Under the pieces are notes generated by a model. The model did not search any database. It was not told the DNA's origin and worked only from the letters and a program-made list of their open reading frames with translations. The position numbers and the translations under genes were made by a program. A stretch of 64,000 bases of DNA from Bradyrhizobium sp. CB1015 (GTDB taxonomy: Bacteria > Pseudomonadota > Alphaproteobacteria > Rhizobiales > Xanthobacteraceae), in NCBI RefSeq assembly GCF_025200925.1, contig NZ_CP104174.1, positions 7,378,001-7,442,000 on the forward strand, in the 5' to 3' direction. Below are positions 18,201 to 26,620 of this stretch, piece by piece (positions within the stretch are counted from its first letter, which is position 1; the number at the start of each line of letters is the position of its first letter).

Positions 18201-18722
18201 CCGCACGATCTCGAGCCCGGCGCGCACCGCGCGCTCGGCATCGTCCTCATGTGCGGTCGGATAGCCGAAATAGACCAGGATACCGTCGCCGACGAAACGG
18301 GCGGCAAAGCCCTCGTATTGCTTGACCACCCGGACGCAGGTCTCGCGAAAATCCGCGATCATGTCGCGGACGTCCTCCGGATCGAACTGCGCGGACAGCG
18401 AGGTGGAATCCACCATGTCGCAGAACATGGTGGTGAGCTGGCGCCGTTCGGCTCCGACCTCGGCCCGGATTTGCGGACGCGCCGCCGCGGCTGGTGCCTC
18501 CGTGGTTTCCGCTTGAAACAGCGCCGCCATCGCCCGCTGGAGCCGCTTGCGATCGCCGAGCGGCAATCCGAGCTCGACCAGATCGGCTTCGGTGAGATCC
18601 CCGATGACGTCGAGATCGAGACGGTGCTGCGCGAAAAGATCGGTGTAGTGCCCGAGGCCGATACTTTCGAGCCAGCGCTTCAGCCCGCCTTCCAAATCCG
18701 TGCCCGGCTCATTCTCCAGCAT
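15258..18722 (-). CDS. SAM domain-adenylate cyclase-AAA ATPase-TPR multidomain regulator
   Basis: This 1154-residue soluble protein has four parts. A SAM (sterile alpha motif) domain covers about residues 10-70 (LKRWLESIGLGHYTDLF). A class III cyclase domain covers about 92-275, with metal aspartates in MFCDMVDSTSLS (D102) and FAARFVGDGILVYFG (D146). An AAA/STAND ATPase follows, with Walker A GEPGIGKS (325-332). A long TPR-like helical C-terminus runs from about 650. The SAM-cyclase-ATPase-TPR layout is a recognised architecture in rhizobia; the STAND part probably gates cyclase activity on binding a protein partner. It is divergent from the NRPS gene and upstream of the PCMT-like gene. Confidence 0.9.
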   Translation of the reverse strand: MLENEPGTDLEGGLKRWLESIGLGHYTDLFAQHRLDLDVIGDLTEADLVELGLPLGDRKRLQRAMAALFQAETTEAPAAAARPQIRAEVGAERRQLTTMFCDMVDSTSLSAQFDPEDVRDMIADFRETCVRVVKQYEGFAARFVGDGILVYFGYPTAHEDDAERAVRAGLEIVRVLSTARAVEPRGALSHSPAVRIGIATGLVVVGDLVGQGTEERDSAVGETVNLAARLQGLAPPNGVVISASTQSLLKGKFDYRNLGVHDLKGISEKAQAWHVVRASRMETRFAAAMGTRLTPLVNREEEIALLMGRWQQAKDGDGQVVVKFGEPGIGKSRIIQEIFERISGDRHGQVSLQCSPYYTSTAFYPFVEQLKFFLGLDREDSSALSLASLEHAIAAAHGDIEQVTPLFAALLSIPTGDRYPPLELSPQQQKDATVVALVNHFLGLAREMPLVIAFEDLHWIDPTSREVIDLLVDRVQSRSILVIITARSEFQPSWNAHSHITTLVLNRLSRHLRTTLVERVAGRELPKEVVEEIIVKTDGVPLFLEELTKTVLESNLLTERHGRYVLSGPWRQLAIPATLTDSLMARLDRMGPFKRIAQIGATIGREFSYETLHAVANTPAEQIEAALNHLEEAGLIMRRGHPPDALYSFKHVMIQNAAHASLLHSERRKLHARIAQVLAEMYPEKTEREPELLAHHLTESGQSEGAASFWLKAGKQAAKSGANLEAIGHLRRGLNVVQANARMQGADEMELELRIALGNALIAAKGYAVQEVEENYIRALELGRQLDDDEKVFAATRGLWVCHFIRADLTRAHDLSVELLKFAKRERLNERTQPAQQTGYLIEAHRAIAMTMLYRGRFAASQHHLHRCINLFSPDLHSDLMERHGIDPGVVSLSYLGYLLWFLGRPDAARQHSEQAIANAEKIRHPFTLAFALVFGAYLRQHLRDVEGTRDHANRAMIISTEHNFLHWKQQAAILRGWALAQLGEADEGLNQMRFGLDEYEAMDSWLAGCWFRCLLAETYAKVGMRDAALRALDGALATARRTGDHFYLAEVYRLQGEITLSNGDPASVHEAEDLFGLSLEIARKQGALSWELRTAVCLARLSHQAGKREHARLLLMPIVGKFSEGFYTPDLKQALQLLDELGTDAPVREQADL

Positions 18723-18757
18723 GGTGATTCTGCCCGACCATCACTCCGTCGAAGGGC

Positions 18758-18772
18758 TTGAGGGCCCCTCAA
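18758..18772. promoter_or_regulatory. Perfect 15-bp palindrome between cyclase and NRPS genes
   Basis: TTGAGGG and CCCTCAA flank a single central C. The palindrome lies 36 bases upstream of the cyclase start and 87 bases upstream of the NRPS start, so it could be an operator for either. No regulator gene is adjacent and the assignment is tentative. Confidence 0.35.
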
Positions 18773-18858
18773 CCACAGATTTTGGGGGCCAAACTTCACC
18801 TCGGACTGGACGCATTCCCTAACTTCTTGGAAGAATAACTCAATCGGACCAAAAGGGA

Positions 18859-21800
18859 ATGGCGTTGTCGGATATTGCAACCGGAGCGGACGAAGCATCC
18901 GCCGGCACCACGGCCGAAACGAAGATATTTGCGCATATCAGCGGCCTTCTCGAATTCTACGCCCGCAGGACGCCGGCGGCGCCCGCACTCCTCGCTCCCG
19001 GCCGGCCGGCGCTCAGCTATGGCGCGCTGGCCGAATCGATCCGGCAATTGGTCCGTACCTTGCGTGAGCGCGGCATCGGTCCCGCAGACCGCATCGCGGT
19101 CGCGTTGCCGCGCGGCGCGGATACTGCGCTGGCACTGATCGCAGTCGCATCAGGCTGCGCCTGCGTCCCCGTCAACCCCGATCTGACGGCGGACGAGCTG
19201 CAAGGCTATTTCAGCGAACTAAAGCTGACGGCGCTCGTGACCCGGGCAGACATGAACTCGGCGAGCCGTGATGTCGCCAGGGTGCTCGATATCGCCGTGA
19301 TCGATTTCGTGGCGGGGCCCGCCAACGATCTCGGCGGCTGCGCGTTCATCGCTCCGGCGATCGGGCCGGCGAGTGCCAACGGCGGTTCGCGCGGCGACGA
19401 CGATGCGTTCATCCTGCTGACGTCAGGCACGGCGGCACGGCCGAAAATGGTGCCGCTGACCCACCGCAATGTCTGCCTCTCCGCTTACAATGCCGGCCAC
19501 GTGCTGTCGCTCACGACGCATGATCGCCTGCTCAACGTCCTGCCGCTGTTTCATGCCCATGGCTTGATCTCCGGCCTGCTCACGGCACTCGCCGCAGGCT
19601 CCAGCGCAATCTGCACCGACGGCTTTGACGCATCGTCCTTCTTCGGCTGGATGCGGCAGCTGCAGCCGACCTGGTACACGGCGGTGCCGACCATTCATCG
19701 CGCATTGCTGACGGCGGCGGAGGCGAATCCCGACCGCGCCCGACCGTCGTCGCTGCGCGTGATCCGGTCGGCCTCGGCCTCGCTCGCCCCGGCGATTCTC
19801 GCCGGGCTGGAGGCGACGTTCGGCGTTCCCGTGCTCGAGACCTACGGCATGACCGAGGCGGCCTCGCAGATCGCGGCCAATCCGTTCGAGCTGCGCAAGG
19901 TCGGATCGGTCGGCCGCGCCGCCGGCCCGGAGATCGCGATCATGGACGAGACGGGCCGCACGCTCGCGAGCGGCGCGCACGGCGAGATCATGCTGCGCGG
20001 GCCGAACATGAGCCGCGGCTATTATAATGACGAGGCGGCGACGCGGGCCGCGTTCCGCAACGGCTGGTTCAGAACCGGCGACCTAGGCTATCTCGATGAC
20101 GACGGCTATCTCTTCATCGTCGGCCGCATCAAGGACGTCATCAACCGCGGCGGGCAGAAGATCTCGCCGCTGGAGGTGGAAGACGTCCTGCTCAGCCATC
20201 CGGCGGTGCTGGAGGCCGGCGTGTTCGCGGTCCCGCACGAGAAGCTCGGCGAGAACGTCGCCGCAATCGTGGTGCTGCGGCCGAACGCCGAGGCGACCTC
20301 GGACCAGCTGCGCCAATTCGCACGAAAGCGGCTTGCAGCCTACAAGGTGCCGAGCCTGATCCGAAGCGTGCCAGCGCTGCCGAAGGGCGCCAGCGGCAAG
20401 GTCAAGCGCAATGCCCTCGCCGGGCTGATTGCAACCGTAGACGCGGGCGACGAGACCCGGCTGCCGCGCACTGCGATCGAGAGCCAGCTCGCCGAGATCT
20501 GGGCCGGCCTGCTGGAGCTGCCGCAGGTCGGCGCCGACCAGGACGTCTTCGCGCTCGGCGCGGATTCGCTCGCGGTGACACAGATGCGCTCGCGCCTGCG
20601 CGACCGCTTCAATGCCGACTTTTCGTTCGAGGACATCTTCGATTGCCCGACGGTCGCAGCGCTTGCGGCCCGGATCGAGACCGCCGCAAGCCGGCGCGAG
20701 ACGGCACTGCCGGCCTGGCGCCGGCTTTCGGGCGCCGACGCACCGCTGTCGTTCCAGCAGCAGCGCATGTACGTGCTCTCGCGGCTGGACCCGACCCGGT
20801 ACAATTATAACGTCGTCGAAGTCGCCGTTCTCAAGGGCCTGGTCGACGCCGCCGCGCTGTCTGCGAGCCTCGCTGCGATCTCAACGCGCCATGAGGCGCT
20901 GCGCTCGGTCTTCGTCGAGCGCCAAGGCGAGCCGGTGCAGCTTGTGCTGTCATCGACGCCGCGCTTGGAGCGCATCAAGCTCAAGCCATGCCCCGCGGAC
21001 AGGCGGCCTGCGGCAATCCGGCGCGAGGCGCTCAAGCTTGCACAACATGAGTTCGACCTGGCCCGCGAGCCGCCCCTGAAGGTCACATTGCTGTCGTTCG
21101 ACAAGAACAGTCATGCGCTGGTGGTCAACGTCCATCACCTTGCCACCGATGGCTGGTCGCAGCGGCTGTTCTGGGAGGAGCTCGCCGTCCATTATGCCGT
21201 GGCGCGCAAGAAGCATTTGGCCGCACCGCCTCCGCCCGCCTTCCAATATCGCGACTTCGCGCTCTGGCAGCAAAGCTGGGCGCAGACGCCGGCGGCCAGG
21301 GAGCAGCTCGATTATTGGCGCGCCCAGCTCGACGGCGTCACCATGCTGCCGCTGCGAACCGACAGGCCGAGGCCTGAGGTCTGGAGCGGGCACGGCGCGC
21401 GCCACTATCTCGAATTCTCGAAATCCCTGTCGGCCGAGCTGCGTACGCTGAGCCAGAACCAGGGCGTCACGCCGTTCATGACGCTGCTCGCCGCCTTCCA
21501 GTGCCTGTTGTTCCGCCACACCTCGCATGAGGACGTCGCCACGGGATCGCTGATCGCCAACCGCAACCAGATCGAGACCGAACGCCTGATCGGGCTGTTC
21601 GCCAACACCCTGATCTTGCGCAACGATTTCAGCGGCGATCCGAGCTTCGGCGAGATGTTGCGGCGGGTGCGGCAAGTCACGCTGGACGCCTACCGCAACC
21701 AGGACCTTCCGATCGAGGAGGTGCTGCGCGCATTGCGGGTCGCGCGCCGCAGCGACGGCAATCCGCTGTTCCGGATCATGTTCATCCTCCAGAACGCCTC

Positions 21801-24800
21801 GATCGAGGCGGCGCGCTTTCCCGGCCTGTCGACGCGGCGGCTGGAGGTCGATCCCAGGGTGGCGCGTTTCGACATCACGCTCGAACTGGTCGAGGCCGAT
21901 GGCCGCTTCACCGGCTTCTTCGAATACGCCACCGATCTGTTCGACGCCCCGACGATCGAAGGCATGGCCGCCCAGTTCAAGACGCTGCTCAAGGCCGTCA
22001 TCGCCAATCCGGAGCAGCGCATCTCGCGCCTGCCGCTCCTGACCGAAGCCGAACGCCGGCAATTGCTGGCGAAAGGTCGGGGCGTACCGGCCAATTTCAC
22101 CACCCGCGGCAACTTAAGCGAACGCTTCGACCGCCAGGCCAGGAAGACGCCGAACGCCGTCGCGGTCTCGGACGGTCGCACGTCCCTGACCTATCGCCAG
22201 CTGGCGCACCGCAGCCGGGCGGCCGCCCGCTGGCTGGCCCGCGAGGGCGTCGGCGCCGAGAGCGTGGTTGCCCTGCTCGCGGAGCGCGGGCCCGACCTGC
22301 TCGCCGCGATGATCGCGGTGCAGCGCGTCGGCGCGGCCTTCCTCAATCTCGATCCGGACCAGCCGACGGCACGGCTCTCGACCATCCTCGGATCGAGCTG
22401 TGCCCGTATGCTGCTGACCGGGCGGGCTCAGTCTGCCATGGTCGAGGCCCTGCTCGAACCGCTGGTCGAGCGCATCCAGGTGGCCGAGCTCGACGACGCG
22501 GTCGCGCCAAGGGCAGACAAGCCGGCTCGCGCCACACGGCGCGCCGCCTCGAGCCTTGCCTATCTCGTCTATACGTCGGGCTCCTCCGGCGCGCCGAAGG
22601 GCGTCATGATCGAGCAGCGCGGTCTGTCGAACCATCTGGCCTCGCTCATCTCCGAGCTCGGTCTCTCGCCTAAGGACGTGATCGCGCAGACCGCGCCGCA
22701 GAGCTTCGTCATCTCGATCTGGCAATTCCTCGCCGGGCCGATGGTCGGCGCGCGCGTCCATGTCTGCGGCAACGCGATCGTGCAGGACCCGATCCTGCTG
22801 GCGCGCGAGATCGAGCGCGAGGGCATCACGGTGCTCGAGATCGTGCCCTCGCTGCTGCGCGTCATTCTCGATCGCATGGACGAGGCGCCGATGCGGCGCG
22901 CCTTCTCCAGATTGCGGCTGCTGATCTCGACCGGCGAGCCGTTGCCCGTCGACCTCTGTCGCGCCTGGTTTGCCCATTGCCCGCGGGTGCCGCTGATCAA
23001 TGCCTACGGCGCGTCGGAATGCTCCGACGACGTCTCCCTGCATCGCCTGACCAAGGCGCCGGCGACCGCGACGGCCAACGTTCCGGTCGGCGCGCCGCTG
23101 CCGAACATTCAGCTTTACGTGCTCGACGCGCACCTCCAGCCGCAACCGATCGGCGTGACCGGCGAGCTCTGCATCGGCGGCGCCGGAATCGGCCGCGGCT
23201 ACATCAACGATCCCGCGCAGAGCCGGCAGCGCTTTCTGCCCGATCCGTTCTCGCGCCAGGCCGGCAGCCGGCTCTACCGGACCGGCGATCTGGCCCGGCG
23301 CCGCGCCGACGGGACGATCGAATGCCTGGGCCGGGCCGACCATCAGGTCAAGGTCCGCGGCTATCGTATCGAGCTGAAGGAGATCGAGAACGCGCTGACC
23401 GAGCATCGAAGCGTGCGCGCCGCCATCATCGAACCGCGCCGCGAGGCGAGCGGCGATATCAGGCTGATCGCCCATATCGTCGCCAATCCCGGCAGCCGGA
23501 GCAGCGCCAGCGAGCTGCGCGACTTCCTGAAGAGCCGGCTGCCCGGCCACGCCGTCCCCTCCGCCTTCCTGTTCCTGGATCAGGTGCCGCTCAACGCCCA
23601 TGGCAAGATCGACCGCTCCGCGCTGCTGGCGTCCGTCCCGCCGGAAACGTCGGGCCCGGATGCGGCCGTCCCGGCGCGGCACTTCACCGAAAAGGTGCTT
23701 TCCGACATCTGGATCGACCTGCTGAAGGTCGAGAGCATCGGTGTCACCGACAATTTCTTCGATCTCGGCGGCCATTCGCTGCTGGCTGGCCAGGTGATGG
23801 CGCGCCTCGCGCGGGCGCTCGGCGTGTCGCTGCCGATCAAGACCATCTTCGAGGCGCCGACGATCGAAGGGTTGGCGCGGCGGGTCGACCATGCCGTGGC
23901 CACGAAGCCGCACAAGCCTGCCGCAAGCCTGCCACGATCAGCTGCAGGCGGGCCGCCTGCGCCTTCCATCGCGCAGGACCAGATGCTGCAGATCGAACGG
24001 AATCTGCCGGGGCTGCCGCAGTTCAACCTGCCCTTCGCCTTCCGTCTGCAGGGCCCGCTCGATTCGGCCGCCCTGGCAAAGGCGATCGACGAGGTGGTGC
24101 GCCGGCACGAATCGCTCCGCACCGCGTTCGCCTGGAGCGGCGATGCGCCCGAAAGCCGAATCGCCGCGCCGCGCGCGCTCGGCCGGATCATGACCGTCGA
24201 GACGATCGGCGACGGTCATCCCCACAACAACAAGCGGCGCAAGGCGCTCGAGCTCAGGAAGATCGATCTCCTGATCCAGCGAGAGACCTATACCCCGATC
24301 GACATCACGCGCGCGCCGCTGTTGCGCGCCCGGCTGCTGCGGCTCCACGACGACGATCACGTGCTGCTGCTGACGCTGCATCATGCCGTCGTCGACGGCT
24401 GGTCGATCGGCGTGCTGTTCGAGGAATTGTCGAGCCGCTATGCGGCGCTGGCCGGATATCCGTCCGCGCCATTGCCGAAGCCGCCACCTGCCTTTTCGGA
24501 TGTCGCACGCTGGCAGCGCTGGTGGTGCGGCACCGACGCGGCGCGCCGCCAGGCTGCCGACTGGACCGAGAATTTGCGTGGAGCGGGCCCCGTCTTCGGC
24601 GGCGAATCGAGCCCGGGCGCCTCCACCGGGCATCATCCGGTCAGCCTCGAGCGCGAGCTGATCGCCCGGCTGACGGCGTTCGCCGGCCAGCACAATTGCA
24701 CGCTGTTCATGTGCCTGCTCACAGGCCTCAAAGCCATGCTGCTGGCCCGGACGGGCCGCACCGACATCGCGGTCGCGACCGCCATGGCCAATCGTGCCCA

Positions 24801-25302
24801 GCCGGACACCGACCGAATCATCGGTCCGTTCGAGAACACGGTGATCGTCCGCACGACGATCACGCCCGACCTGTCGTTCGCGCAGGCCTTGATGCGGGTG
24901 CGCCAGAGCGTGCTCAACGCGCATGCGCGGCAGGAGCTGCCGTTCAACGTCCTGGCCGATCGATTGGAGCAGGAGGGGATCGATCCGGCCTCGCTGCTCC
25001 AGGTCTATTTCACGCTGCAGAATCCGCTGCGCCAGCCGCTCGATCTGCCGGATCTCGCGACAGAATCGATCGGCAACGTCGCGCGCGAAGGCCAGCCGGT
25101 GCTGCCGATCGACCAGACCTGGCTGTCGCTGATGCTCAAGGAGCGCCCGACCGGCATCACCGGCTCATGCAATTACAAGCGCGATTTGCTCGAGGACCGA
25201 GTGGTCGGCGAATGGATGGAGGATCTCGTCGCGCTGCTGACGGCGGCTATCGCCCAGCCCAACGCACCGCTCGGCAGGTTGCTCGCGCGCAGGGCCGCTT
25301 GA
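18859..25302 (+). CDS. Two-module NRPS: acyl ligase-T-C-A-T-C
   Basis: This 2147-residue enzyme starts at 18859. Domain 1 (about 30-525) is an acyl-CoA-ligase-like adenylating domain (LPLFHAHGLISGLL, ETYGMTEAA), suggesting that a carboxylic acid is loaded. Carrier 1 has S570 in GADSLA. A condensation domain has HHLATDG at 759. A second adenylation domain spans about 1090-1570 (YTSGSSGAPKG at 1238). Its A4 motif reads SFVISIWQF, so the Asp that normally holds the alpha-amino group is Val1284. Carrier 2 has S1640 in GGHSLL. A final condensation domain has HHAVVDG at 1841. There is no thioesterase or reductase, so release is presumably by the last C domain, perhaps onto a free amine. Product unknown. 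Confidence 0.92.
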   Translation: MALSDIATGADEASAGTTAETKIFAHISGLLEFYARRTPAAPALLAPGRPALSYGALAESIRQLVRTLRERGIGPADRIAVALPRGADTALALIAVASGCACVPVNPDLTADELQGYFSELKLTALVTRADMNSASRDVARVLDIAVIDFVAGPANDLGGCAFIAPAIGPASANGGSRGDDDAFILLTSGTAARPKMVPLTHRNVCLSAYNAGHVLSLTTHDRLLNVLPLFHAHGLISGLLTALAAGSSAICTDGFDASSFFGWMRQLQPTWYTAVPTIHRALLTAAEANPDRARPSSLRVIRSASASLAPAILAGLEATFGVPVLETYGMTEAASQIAANPFELRKVGSVGRAAGPEIAIMDETGRTLASGAHGEIMLRGPNMSRGYYNDEAATRAAFRNGWFRTGDLGYLDDDGYLFIVGRIKDVINRGGQKISPLEVEDVLLSHPAVLEAGVFAVPHEKLGENVAAIVVLRPNAEATSDQLRQFARKRLAAYKVPSLIRSVPALPKGASGKVKRNALAGLIATVDAGDETRLPRTAIESQLAEIWAGLLELPQVGADQDVFALGADSLAVTQMRSRLRDRFNADFSFEDIFDCPTVAALAARIETAASRRETALPAWRRLSGADAPLSFQQQRMYVLSRLDPTRYNYNVVEVAVLKGLVDAAALSASLAAISTRHEALRSVFVERQGEPVQLVLSSTPRLERIKLKPCPADRRPAAIRREALKLAQHEFDLAREPPLKVTLLSFDKNSHALVVNVHHLATDGWSQRLFWEELAVHYAVARKKHLAAPPPPAFQYRDFALWQQSWAQTPAAREQLDYWRAQLDGVTMLPLRTDRPRPEVWSGHGARHYLEFSKSLSAELRTLSQNQGVTPFMTLLAAFQCLLFRHTSHEDVATGSLIANRNQIETERLIGLFANTLILRNDFSGDPSFGEMLRRVRQVTLDAYRNQDLPIEEVLRALRVARRSDGNPLFRIMFILQNASIEAARFPGLSTRRLEVDPRVARFDITLELVEADGRFTGFFEYATDLFDAPTIEGMAAQFKTLLKAVIANPEQRISRLPLLTEAERRQLLAKGRGVPANFTTRGNLSERFDRQARKTPNAVAVSDGRTSLTYRQLAHRSRAAARWLAREGVGAESVVALLAERGPDLLAAMIAVQRVGAAFLNLDPDQPTARLSTILGSSCARMLLTGRAQSAMVEALLEPLVERIQVAELDDAVAPRADKPARATRRAASSLAYLVYTSGSSGAPKGVMIEQRGLSNHLASLISELGLSPKDVIAQTAPQSFVISIWQFLAGPMVGARVHVCGNAIVQDPILLAREIEREGITVLEIVPSLLRVILDRMDEAPMRRAFSRLRLLISTGEPLPVDLCRAWFAHCPRVPLINAYGASECSDDVSLHRLTKAPATATANVPVGAPLPNIQLYVLDAHLQPQPIGVTGELCIGGAGIGRGYINDPAQSRQRFLPDPFSRQAGSRLYRTGDLARRRADGTIECLGRADHQVKVRGYRIELKEIENALTEHRSVRAAIIEPRREASGDIRLIAHIVANPGSRSSASELRDFLKSRLPGHAVPSAFLFLDQVPLNAHGKIDRSALLASVPPETSGPDAAVPARHFTEKVLSDIWIDLLKVESIGVTDNFFDLGGHSLLAGQVMARLARALGVSLPIKTIFEAPTIEGLARRVDHAVATKPHKPAASLPRSAAGGPPAPSIAQDQMLQIERNLPGLPQFNLPFAFRLQGPLDSAALAKAIDEVVRRHESLRTAFAWSGDAPESRIAAPRALGRIMTVETIGDGHPHNNKRRKALELRKIDLLIQRETYTPIDITRAPLLRARLLRLHDDDHVLLLTLHHAVVDGWSIGVLFEELSSRYAALAGYPSAPLPKPPPAFSDVARWQRWWCGTDAARRQAADWTENLRGAGPVFGGESSPGASTGHHPVSLERELIARLTAFAGQHNCTLFMCLLTGLKAMLLARTGRTDIAVATAMANRAQPDTDRIIGPFENTVIVRTTITPDLSFAQALMRVRQSVLNAHARQELPFNVLADRLEQEGIDPASLLQVYFTLQNPLRQPLDLPDLATESIGNVAREGQPVLPIDQTWLSLMLKERPTGITGSCNYKRDLLEDRVVGEWMEDLVALLTAAIAQPNAPLGRLLARRAA

Positions 25303-25442
25303 CGCCGTTACATCTCCAAGAATACCGGATTCACGCGCCAAAGCTGTGAATGATCAAGTTGCGTCTTGATTATTTGGCGTCGTCGCGCAAGATTATTCTC
25401 GCGTTTTGATTTGGAACGATCATTTTCAACCGGGGGAGTGTT

Positions 25443-25613
25443 ATGGGTTTCATCAAATTTACCAAAGGCACCTCGTTGAGCGCCAAGGACCGCAAGGCCC
25501 TGCAGAAGTTGCTGACCGCAGAGAAGAAGAAGCTCCAGTCCGCGCTGAAGGACGTCGACGCCAGCCTTTCGATGCTGGGTGCGTCGAAGAAGGCCAAGAA
25601 GAAAAAGAAGTAA
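25443..25613 (+). CDS. Small lysine-rich protein between NRPS and PPTase
   Basis: This 56-residue protein starts at 25443 after a GGGGGAG ribosome-binding site and ends at 25613. It begins MGFIKFTKGTSLSAKDRKAL, continues as an amphipathic helix (LLTAEKKKLQSALKDVDASL), and ends in a lysine run (KKAKKKKK). It is not an MbtH protein, which would have the NxEGQYSLWP-type motif. The strong RBS, clean frame and position 140 bases after the NRPS stop support a real gene. Function is unknown; the basic tail could bind nucleic acid, an acidic polymer or the carrier domains. Confidence 0.65.
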   Translation: MGFIKFTKGTSLSAKDRKALQKLLTAEKKKLQSALKDVDASLSMLGASKKAKKKKK

Positions 25614-25858
25614 GATTCGTCGGCCGGCACGCCGCACGAATCTCTGGACTTCAATTTTCGAGCTTCAGTTTCGGCATTGGCCGCTTGCTTGTCGAGTTTG
25701 GGGGCTCGCACAAGCTTGCGCCTGTAACCCGGCCTGCAAATCGACAAGAATTCGCCCGGGTGGACCGCTAGGAACGGTCCTCTCGGCTGATTCTTGCTCA
25801 GTTGTTTCTTCCGTCGGGACCGGGGATTTGGCCCCGCCTGACGCCATGGGCCCAATTG

Positions 25859-26590
25859 ATGGCAGACGACAGAATCGAACTCTTTGTCGGACTGATCGAG
25901 ACCATTGACGTGCCGGGCGCGGTCGAGGCGTCCCGACGCCTGCTCTCGGTCGACGAACGGGCCCGGGCCGATCGCTTCGTGTTCGAGCGGCATCGGCGGC
26001 AGTACATTTTCGCACATGCCATGTTGCGCCTCGCGCTGTCGCAGGTCGCTTCCAACGTCGCGCCCACCGACTGGTCGTTTGGCGCGGGCCGCTATGGCCG
26101 GCCGTTCGTCGCAGCACCGGCCACCTCGACCGCGCTGCATTTCAGCCTGTCGCATGCCGACGGCTGCGTCGCCTGCGTGGTGTCGCGGCATGAGGCCGTC
26201 GGGGTCGACGTCGAAACCGTGTCGCGGCGCATCGCGCCGCTGTCCACTGCGCTTCGCTTCTTTGCGCCGGAGGAGATCGAAGCCTTGCGCGGACTGCCGG
26301 AGCCCGCGGCCATTGAGCGCTTCTTCGACTATTGGACGCTCAAGGAGGCCTATCTGAAGGCCAGGGGCTTTGGGCTCAATCTGCCGCTCGACGCCTTCGC
26401 CATGCAGGTGTCACGCGAGGCCATCGGGATCAGCTTCAAGCCTGACATCATCGACGATCCGGACGGCTGGCGCTTCTCGCTGTGCTCGCCATCGCCCTCG
26501 CATCGCCTTGCGATCGCCGACGGCTCCCGCGCGGACGGCGGCCTTCCCATCAGCCGCCATGCCTGGCCTCTCCGCGAAGCCGCGGAGTGA
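25859..26590 (+). CDS. Sfp-type 4'-phosphopantetheinyl transferase
   Basis: This protein of about 243 residues has all PPTase motifs: LHFSLSHADG (P1/P1a region), VGVDVETV (magnesium-binding D-x-E) and FFDYWTLKEAYLKARG (W-x-x-KEA). It transfers the phosphopantetheine arm of CoA to carrier domains and should activate the two carriers of the neighbouring NRPS. The ATG at 25859 was chosen because it gives the usual family length; a TTG at 25802 in the same frame would add 19 residues and neither has a strong ribosome-binding site. It is convergent with the deacetylase gene downstream. Confidence 0.88.
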   Translation: MADDRIELFVGLIETIDVPGAVEASRRLLSVDERARADRFVFERHRRQYIFAHAMLRLALSQVASNVAPTDWSFGAGRYGRPFVAAPATSTALHFSLSHADGCVACVVSRHEAVGVDVETVSRRIAPLSTALRFFAPEEIEALRGLPEPAAIERFFDYWTLKEAYLKARGFGLNLPLDAFAMQVSREAIGISFKPDIIDDPDGWRFSLCSPSPSHRLAIADGSRADGGLPISRHAWPLREAAE

Positions 26591-26620
26591 GGCGCGCAAG
26601 CGGGGAGAGACGAAGCGATC

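Noticed and set aside
22977..25349. A 790-residue frame overlapping the end of the NRPS on the same strand
   Set aside because: It runs out of frame with intact carrier and condensation motifs and shows no domain of its own.
25417..25421. GGAAC upstream of the 56-residue gene as an EcfG -35 element
   Set aside because: No GTT follows at 16-18 bases; the nearest GTT is too far away.
25443..25613. The small protein as an MbtH homologue
   Set aside because: It lacks the tryptophans and the conserved motif of MbtH proteins; composition and length do not fit.
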